From NCBI RefSeq assembly GCF_000247695.1, contig NW_004624805.1, positions 162,903 through 226,902 on the forward strand: a stretch of DNA of 64,000 nt, read 5' to 3'. How positions within the stretch are numbered: position 1 is the stretch's first letter; each line of letters opens with the position of its first letter. The position numbers were made by a program, and so were the translations under genes. A model generated the notes under the pieces. That model was not told the DNA's origin and did no database searches. It saw only the letters and a list, made by a program, of their open reading frames with translations. This DNA is from Heterocephalus glaber. Its lineage: Eukaryota; Chordata; Mammalia; Rodentia; Bathyergidae. Below, in pieces: positions 57,470-64,000 of the stretch.

Positions 57470-57564
57470 AGGGTTGCCAGATACAATACAGGGCATTCAG
57501 TAGAGTTTGCATTTCAGGTATGCAATTGACACAGGAGATGAAATATGGAAATATTATATCTCCC
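57470..57564 (+). repeat. Left half of an inverted-repeat element
   Basis: GGGTTGCCAGATACAATACAGGGC followed by GAGTTTGCATTTCAGG mirrors the reverse complement of 58210-58290 (CCAAGTTATG and GACTTTCAG words). It is the left arm of an old palindromic, DNA-transposon-like repeat. Confidence 0.55.
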
Positions 57565-58095
57565 AACCTGTTAGATGTCTAATATGCCTAATTTGTGTTC
57601 TCTAAAATGGAGGAATGAATTCTAGGAACAACAGAGGTTAAGAGTAGGAAAATATTTATTGAAAGGATGGCTCCTGAGAGGTGGGAGGGACCCAAATGAG
57701 TAGCCGGGGACCCCACTTTACAGAAGTTTTATAGAGTAAAAACCACGAGTATAACATGAGTTACAGCTATGATTGACCAGTAAGGTTACAAGTGTAGTTG
57801 CTTAGGTAATAGTGATCCAATGGGGAAACAAGTCACGAAACAAATGTGCATGGAGAGAACAGAGACTTTTTCTAGGAGATAACAGGTCTAGAGGTCTTGG
57901 TGACCCACTTCGTTAGGCCGGTGCTTGTCTTCTGAGGAAGTACGCAGGCCTGCTCACTTCAGGTTTATCTTGAGGCCTAGTCTCCAACAGATGTGGCTCT
58001 GGCACAGTTGCGATGTATTTTACCTTTGTCCTGACTCTCTCAAGTCAGCCCTGTCTGACTGCCTATATTTCTACCTAACTTAGCTGCCTATAACA
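57565..58095 (-). mobile_element. ERV LTR (copy B), minus strand
   Basis: The reverse complement aligns along its length with 3060-3642: AGGTAGAAATAT, GACAGGGCTG, AGGCCTCAAGAT, CTGTTCTCTCCATGCAC, CTCTATAAAAC (TATA), GTAAAGTGGGGTCC, CAATAAATATTTTCCTAC (polyA signal) and AGAATTCATTC. No internal viral gene adjoins. It lies between the two arms of the inverted repeat. Confidence 0.8.
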
Positions 58096-58107
58096 CAGTG
58101 AATTAAA

Positions 58108-58162
58108 AAATATTGGTGCTGGGGATACATGCACTCTCTCAATGAGCTACACCCCCTAGTCC
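58108..58162 (-). repeat. ID-half fragment
   Basis: GGTGCTGGGGATACATGC, then AATGAGCTACACCCCCTAGTCC, is a remnant of an ID or B1-dID unit with its middle lost. Confidence 0.55.
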
Positions 58163-58164
58163 AA

Positions 58165-58290
58165 ATAAAGTTTTAGTGTATGTCCCAAATATTGTACAAG
58201 ATTGTTTTTACTGCACTAAAATATTATTTGTCATTTATCTGAAAGTCAAACATAACTTGGCGTCCCATATTTTATTCCCTAAATCTAGAC
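58165..58290 (+). repeat. Right half of the inverted-repeat element
   Basis: TATGTCCCAAATATTGTACAAG (centre) followed by GTCATTTATCTGAAAGTC and TTGGCGTCCCATATTTTATTCCC is the right arm. It completes the structure begun at 57470. Confidence 0.55.
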
Positions 58291-60362
58291 ACCGTGATCA
58301 CTGGCTAAAGACAGTTGCTGGGATTTATGGTTTTTAGCTCCTGATTTTCAGTCACAGTGATGTTTCAGAGAGAGAACTCAGTGTACCTTTGCTATCTTAA
58401 GTCACAGCCGTAAATAGCTCCACCCTAAACTGGAGGAGCTTTGAGAAGAGGGTTCTGTCTTTCACTGCACCTATTTCAAGATGCAGATCTGATAATAATT
58501 GTTGTAAAGTTGCTCAGCAGGAGAGAGGAAATAATGGAGGCAACCCAGTCTTCATCCCTGAGGTTTCTTTCATATTCATAGAAATGAATGTTTTTGATGT
58601 GTAGATAAATCCAGTTGAGTTCAGCAATAATTTATTGACTTTTCCATTTGATTATGAGTGAGGGGAACACTGCCCAATTTCAGGACAGTCAGTCTTGGGA
58701 ATAAACTCTTTCCCATTAGAGCTCTAGGCCAAGGACCTTGTAATTACCTGGGGAATATTGTACAGCAACACTCTCTGGACTCACCTGAGGCTCTGAGTCA
58801 CTTGGTCAGGGGGACTGCATGCAGGTGGTTTTTCCACAGCACCCCAAGATTGTAGCATGCAGCCCAGCTGGGGGCCCTCTGAGTTGCAGTATTAAACATT
58901 CTTATTCTCTGAGTGACAGTGTGGGATGTGAATGGTAAGCGACAGAACCTTTGCTCAGGAATAAGCACATGGCAGGTTAAATTCCAGCCTTCTGGGTTCT
59001 TTCAGTAGTGGCCCAAATAATCAGCGGTCTGTGTGTGTGTGTGTGTGCTGGCCCCATGTTTAAAATTATCAATAAGTGCAGTTGGAGAGGTGAAAGTTGG
59101 CATACTAGAGTGCCTGAGCTGTGTGTTAAAATGTTATGGAAGATGTCCCTGCTTCCTTTCTGTTTGTCAGTAATCCTTTACACTGTGCAGTTCGTTGCTG
59201 TAATTTTGATAGTGTTAACCTGGGGAAGTGAAAATGATGATTGCGAAACTGAATGTAATTAAGTGTGAGGTACTGACTGGTACATGCCTCATGCTGTGAT
59301 GCTTGTTAACTACACAAGTGATATCATCAGGCTGCTAATTAGACTCCCTTCTCATCCAGGTGCCACTAATAAGGTGAACAAATCTGTCCTGTTGCTGAGA
59401 GTCCTGAAGGTGACTCTGAAGATGGCATGACCTGTTTTGAGGATTTATAGCCCCAGGTTAAAGTGTCTCCAGGTGTCCTGAGGACCTCCTGCATCCCAGT
59501 CCTGGGTTGCTAAAGATGCAGATTCCTGGATCCGCCTACCCCAGATCTATTGGATCCGGCATCCACGATTAAGCCCTGGGATTATGATTCTGGGGCCAGG
59601 GGGTTGGTTTGAGTAGCACTGAGACAGTGGCTGCCTGCTGTGCCAGTCCTGTGTTTGCTCCCAGCCAAATGGCGGCCTTCATGAGCAGATGAGTCAGGGC
59701 CTCCCTTTCTGTGGGGCAGTGGGGTCCAACCTCTTCCCTCTCTTTGCACAGAGGTCTCTTCCCCTGTGATGGGATTGAGGGTACTATGGGAATCTTCAGA
59801 AGTTCTGTTTTCCTCTGCAGGATTATCTCCACCTCTGGGTACTAGCTGATAACTTGGGCCTGGCCCCAGTAGTGGGCCTGGACCAAGTAGTGGGATGGTT
59901 TCACTTTTCCCTCTTTGATACTGTCTTCCTGTTGCTTTGAAGGAAGATTTATTTTTTACCTTGAATAGAATGTTTCACATTAAACTAATAAGTACAGATA
60001 GTGTCTGACTTCACTGGTTTGACTTCAGATATTTTCAACTTTATTATAGTGCAAAAGCTATATACATTTAGTATATATCATACTTTGAATTTTGATCTTT
60101 TTCCAGGCTAGCAGTATGCAGAACAATACTCTGACAATGTAAGCTGATGTAAGCAGTGATGTTTGGTAGTTAGGTGTACTAAATGCATTTTCCACTTAGG
60201 ACATTTTCACCTTGTGATGGGTTTGTCAGGACATGATCCCTTTGCAAATTAAGGAACATCTATAATTTCATATATCTTACCAGAAATTTTCATCTCATTA
60301 TAGAGCTAAATATAGAATGACTGTTGCCAGCAATTGAAAAGAATATGAGGAAACTCTTACAT
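58291..60362. other. Intron sequence with a (GT)n
   Basis: A (GT)n tract lies at 59029-59048. Frames (59008-59262 plus, start in the GT repeat; 59832-59569 minus) are unsupported. No clear repeat elsewhere. Confidence 0.35.
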
Positions 60363-60450
60363 AACTTTTTTTTTTGGTACTGGGAATCGAACTCAGGACC
60401 TCGTGCTGGCCAGGCAGGCACTGTGCCACTGAGCTAAAAACCTGGCCTAG
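60363..60450 (-). mobile_element. ID-like SINE with target duplication
   Basis: A T-run, GGTACTGGGAATCGAACTC, CAGGCAGGCACTGTGCCAC and GAGCTAAAAACCTGGCC. The duplication TCTTACAT lies at 60355-60362 and 60451-60458. Confidence 0.9.
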
Positions 60451-60913
60451 TCTTACATTTTGAAAATTCATATTATAAAGTCTCTTTATACATTGCTTGT
60501 TTGGATTTTGTAGTGATTTAGATAGACAGTGGTCCTGAAAGTATATTCTACAGTGAATTATAACAGGATTTGTTAGACAAATTAGTAGCATAGACCAGAA
60601 GTTCTCAAATAAGACTTTTTGTAAGCTAAGGAGAAATGTTTTGATACCAAAAATGGAATATTTGGGGAACCTTCCCCAGTTTGTACTAAAAAATATCATA
60701 GCTTAAAACTTTTCCTCTGTTATGGTTTGCTATTCTATGCGGTTTGATTCTATTGGAAACTTTCATAAGATGAATTCTAACCAACCACAAACTGTAAACT
60801 TTTAAAAAGTTTGATATACCCAGGTATCAAGGCAAAGTTCACTATCACTTCCAGATATTCTTCCTTAAAGATCTACTGGGATAGAAAAGATTGTAAATGT
60901 AAAGGCATTAGCT

Positions 60914-60937
60914 TATCTATCTATCTATCTATCTATT
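60914..60937. repeat. (TATC)n microsatellite
   Basis: A tetranucleotide TATC repeat directly beside the A-tail end of the following minus-strand B1-dID, so it probably grew from that tail. Confidence 0.9.
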
Positions 60938-60947
60938 TTATCTATTT

Positions 60948-61087
60948 GCAGTACTGGGGATTGAACCCAGGGCCTTTCCAATGAGCTACATTCCCTCTCC
61001 TTTTTAAATTTTTTTGAGACAAAGTCTTGCTGAATTGTCTAGGCTGGGCTTGAACTTAGTCCTCCTGCCTCAGCCCCTGAATTACAT
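60948..61087 (-). mobile_element. B1-dID dimeric SINE
   Basis: The ID half (GCAGTACTGGGGATTGAACCC, CCAATGAGCTACATTCCC), then the B1 half (TTTGAGACAAAGTCTTGCTG, GGCTGGGCTTGAACTTAGTCC). Minus strand, the B1 5' end slightly truncated. Confidence 0.87.
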
Positions 61088-61849
61088 AGGCTTTATTTTT
61101 GAAGGTGTTTATGTACATTGAAAATGTTGATACAGTTATGAATTGGAATCCATCTGCCCTTTTTTATCTCACTCTTCCCTGTTATTGTAGGCTGTTCATC
61201 TCTGAGTGACACTGTCTCTCTTAACACCCTGTGTAGCCTTCATGTGTCGCCTGGTAAGAGCCCTCCTCGGCTCTCAGTCTCCAAATGTGCTCAGTATCAA
61301 GACTTGCAAAATCGTCTACCCTAAATTCATTGTCTAGACTAAAAACCCATTTACCAAACATACCCAAATGCACCCAAGGCTGCAGAGAGAAAGTAGAATG
61401 GGTCATGAGTCCTGGCCACCCCACAGTGAATAACTGTCCCATGTGTGTGGTTTGTTGGTTGTGGCATGGTGGGTTTGGCACTGACCATGAAGTTCTGTAG
61501 GACTTTATAATTTATTGAGGCAGAAATTTCAGTCCTGTGGTACATGAGATGGGTGTGTGAAAGAGGCTTCACCAGAGCAAGTGAGGCCTGCTGCTTTCCT
61601 GCACCTGCATCATGGGACCTCTGTCTTCTGTCACCTTTGCACAGACACTGTACATATTAACAAGCAACACCAAATCCCACATCCCATTTCCTACCACTTC
61701 ACTCACTCTGGGCATCCGTAAATCCATATTGATACAAATAAATGACTGTATGAATGACAGAGGAAGAGACAGATCTCCTATACCAAAGTAACTACTGTTT
61801 CTACTGTACCCTCAGGAGGGAAGCATAACTCTCCACTGTCAGGTATGAG
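61088..61849. other. Intron sequence, nothing recognised
   Basis: Overlapping frames on both strands around 61221-61572 have no domain. Confidence 0.35.
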
Positions 61850-63355
61850 CCAGAGTCACTACACCCTTGTAAAAAGAACAATCCAGGAGGAAGACATAAC
61901 AATCATAAATATATATGCACCAAATAGCAGTGCTCCCAACTATATATAACAAATGTTAACAGTCATGAAAAATCAAATAAGTTGTAATACAGTTGTAATG
62001 GACCACAATACCCAACTGTCACAAATAGACATGTAGAGTGTTCCACCCCAAACATAAGAATACATATTCTTCTCAGTTGCACATGGGATGTTTGAAAGGG
62101 AATCAATGCTCCCAACTTTATTCCTGGAAGCAAGCATTACCCCGATACCAAAACTAAAAAAGTCTCCAACCAAAAAAAGAGAACATCCAGGCCAATCTCC
62201 CTAATGAACATAGATGCAAAAATCCTCAATAAGATACTGGCAAATAGCATGCAGCAAATCATCAGAAAGATTATACACCATGACCAAGTAGCACTTATCC
62301 CAGGGATGCAGGAATGGTTTAACATACCTAAATCAATAAACGTAATACACTATATTAACAGAGTCGAGGACAAAAACCACATAATCATCTCAATTGATGT
62401 ACAAAAAATGTTTGACAAGGTCCAACACCCATTCCTGATAAAAACGATACAGAAAGTTGGAATGGATGGTCTTTATCTCAATCTGATAAAAGCCATCTAT
62501 GACACACCAACAGCCAACATCATACTAAATGGAGAAAAACTGAAAGCTTTCACTCTAAAATCAGCAACAAGTCAAGGATGTCCACTGTCACCACACTTAA
62601 TTCCATATAGCTCTGGAAACATTAGCCAGAGCAATTAGACAAGAGAAAGAAATAAAAGGAATATTGATAGGAAGGAAAGAAGTTAAATTATCATTATTTG
62701 CAGTTGACATGACACTCTCCATAGAATACCCCAAAAGTTCCACCAAAAGACTTCTAGATTTAATAACCAAATTTAGTATTGTAGCTGGATACAAAGTCAA
62801 CACTCAAAAATCAATAGCCTTCCTGTACACAAATAATGAACTCACTGAGAGAGAAATTAGGGAAATAACACCCTGTATACCCATCAACAGATGATTGGAT
62901 AGAGAAAATGTGATATCTATATATAGTGGATGACTACTCTGCTATAAAGAATGACAGAATTGAGACATTTGTAGGAAAATGGGTGCACCTGGAAAATAGA
63001 CTGTTGAGTGAAATAAACCAGACACACAAGGTTAAATATCATATGGTATCTCTCACTTGAGTCAGGCAAACTACAAAGAGAATAATAAAAGATGGATAGA
63101 AGAGGACAAAGGTTGAGGAGGGGAAGGAAAAATAAGTAGAATAAAGATTTGCCATGTACAGGAACCTAATAACTTCAATTGATATAAACACCATATGCCA
63201 TAAAATGAGCTAAGATTAATAATATCAACAAGAATGAAAAATGGAATAGATGGAAATGGAAGGAGACTGAAAAAAGAGACACTATGGTACGTACATGTAA
63301 CCACTCCTTAAGATGATTGTAAACTGATTAACTGCATGATAAAATACAAAATTTT
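61850..63355 (+). mobile_element. L1 with ORF2 fragments and internal deletions
   Basis: Three ORF2 pieces lie in order on plus. First, an endonuclease-domain end (61880-62095; sense words GAAGACATAACAATCATAAATATATATGCACC). Second, the reverse transcriptase from about 62100: the 62204-62638 frame ([32 protein letters not shown]) then 62664-62894 with [10 protein letters not shown], where L1 normally has the catalytic FADD; the first Asp is changed to Val. Third, the C-terminus and 3' UTR from about 62880 (CCATCAACAGATGATTGG, AAAATGGGTGCACCTGG, AAATAAACCAGACACAC). The regions between endonuclease and RT, and between RT and C-terminus, are missing. It is inactive. Confidence 0.88.
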
Positions 63356-63930
63356 AAAAAGAACTTAATCTCCTCCTTCACTTTTTTTGGGGGGAGTGGG
63401 CAAGTTGAACCTGACTACCACTGAACCACACAGAGAAAAGCTGTTATCAATAGACACACACTTGCTCCATTTTAATGGAAACAAACATAAAATACATTTG
63501 TAAACAAAGATAAAACATGATTGTGCAAGCCATTTACTCTTGTTGAGAAGTTAATCTAACACGGAGAACCTATTCTGGAGTTTAGCATGAATTTTAAAAG
63601 GCTGAAATCTCACATCAGCTACAAACAAGTTTCACCTTTTGTTTTCAGCTCTCTATATAACTGTTCAATAGAAACACATCTCCCCATAAAATGTTTACTT
63701 GTTATTTAAAATTTAATATTCTCTCTTGGCCCGCACTTTGTTTTCTTTCTATTTGAAAATTATGATGAGGACTCTAGTCTTGTGGGCTTTTATTTATATT
63801 TTAGAGAAACCTTATCTTTTTGCTCAGACTTACTGAAGTAATCAATTTTAAAGCAGCATTTTTAGTGTAAATTTATTAGTTCAGATTTATATTATTCTTT
63901 AAAGTTAAATTATTTTCTTAAAAGATAAAT
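63356..63930. other. Intron sequence, nothing recognised
   Basis: AT-rich. A short T-run plus GGGGGGAGTGGG...GAACCTGACTACCACTGAACC (63380-63432) may be an ID remnant. Confidence 0.35.
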
Positions 63931-63932
63931 GA

Positions 63933-64000
63933 GAATTTTTTTTTTTTTTTGGTACCGGGGATTGAACTCTGGTCCTTGTGCTTGTGTAGCAGGCGGCGAA
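63933..64000 (-). mobile_element. ID-like SINE cut by the window end
   Basis: A poly-T, then GGTACCGGGGATTGAACTC, CTTGTGCTTGTGTAGCAGG and CGGCGAA; the 5' end (on its strand) lies beyond 64000. Confidence 0.93.

Overview
The window is mammalian nuclear DNA. It is mostly non-coding and dense in interspersed repeats, with three CpG-rich stretches. The repeats point to a rodent outside the mouse/rat group. There are many young tRNA-Ala-derived ID-like SINEs (GGGGATTTAGCTCAGTGG ... GGTACC-A(n)), B1 elements, B1-dID dimers (B1 joined to an ID-type unit), MT/ORR1-like MaLR LTRs and old L1M/L2/MIR fragments. B1-dID plus an ID-like SINE without an obvious second monomer would fit Castorimorpha (for example beaver), but I cannot fix the species from this sequence.

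Layout: 1-1250 holds two CpG-rich promoter-like blocks about 400 bp apart. The left one fits a transcript leaving the window on the minus strand. The right one fits a plus-strand transcript whose possible first coding exon looks like a mitochondrial presequence. A 100-N assembly gap lies at 1988-2087. From 2.3 to 20 kb the sequence is mostly nested retroelements: an old antisense L1 broken up by MaLR and ERV LTRs, two L1 3' ends side by side at 12.4-13.9 kb, and a mariner-like remnant at 13.9-14.4 kb. From 20.7 to 24 kb and 33 to 40 kb the sequence is poorer in repeats and looks single-copy. At 40.2-41.35 kb a strong CpG island contains the best gene call: a first coding exon with signal peptide at 40840-40939 (plus strand), ending at a splice donor. 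Everything to its right (40.94-64 kb) reads as first intron, with further LTRs, B1-dID dimers, a deleted L1 (61.85-63.35 kb) and a SINE cut by the window end.

Nearly all other open frames are chance frames or fall inside repeats. I found no tRNA, rRNA, snRNA or CRISPR locus. Points worth a second look: an 86-bp insertion at 30247-30332 with perfect 15-bp target duplications that looks like the polyadenylated 3' end of an LTR transcript pasted in by L1 machinery; two distant, inverted copies of one LTR family, one splitting an older inverted-repeat element; a convergent pair of CTCF-like motifs at the CpG island and in the intron; and a 50-bp uninterrupted alternating purine-pyrimidine tract. 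Family names for old repeats come from memory of consensus patterns, not from a search.
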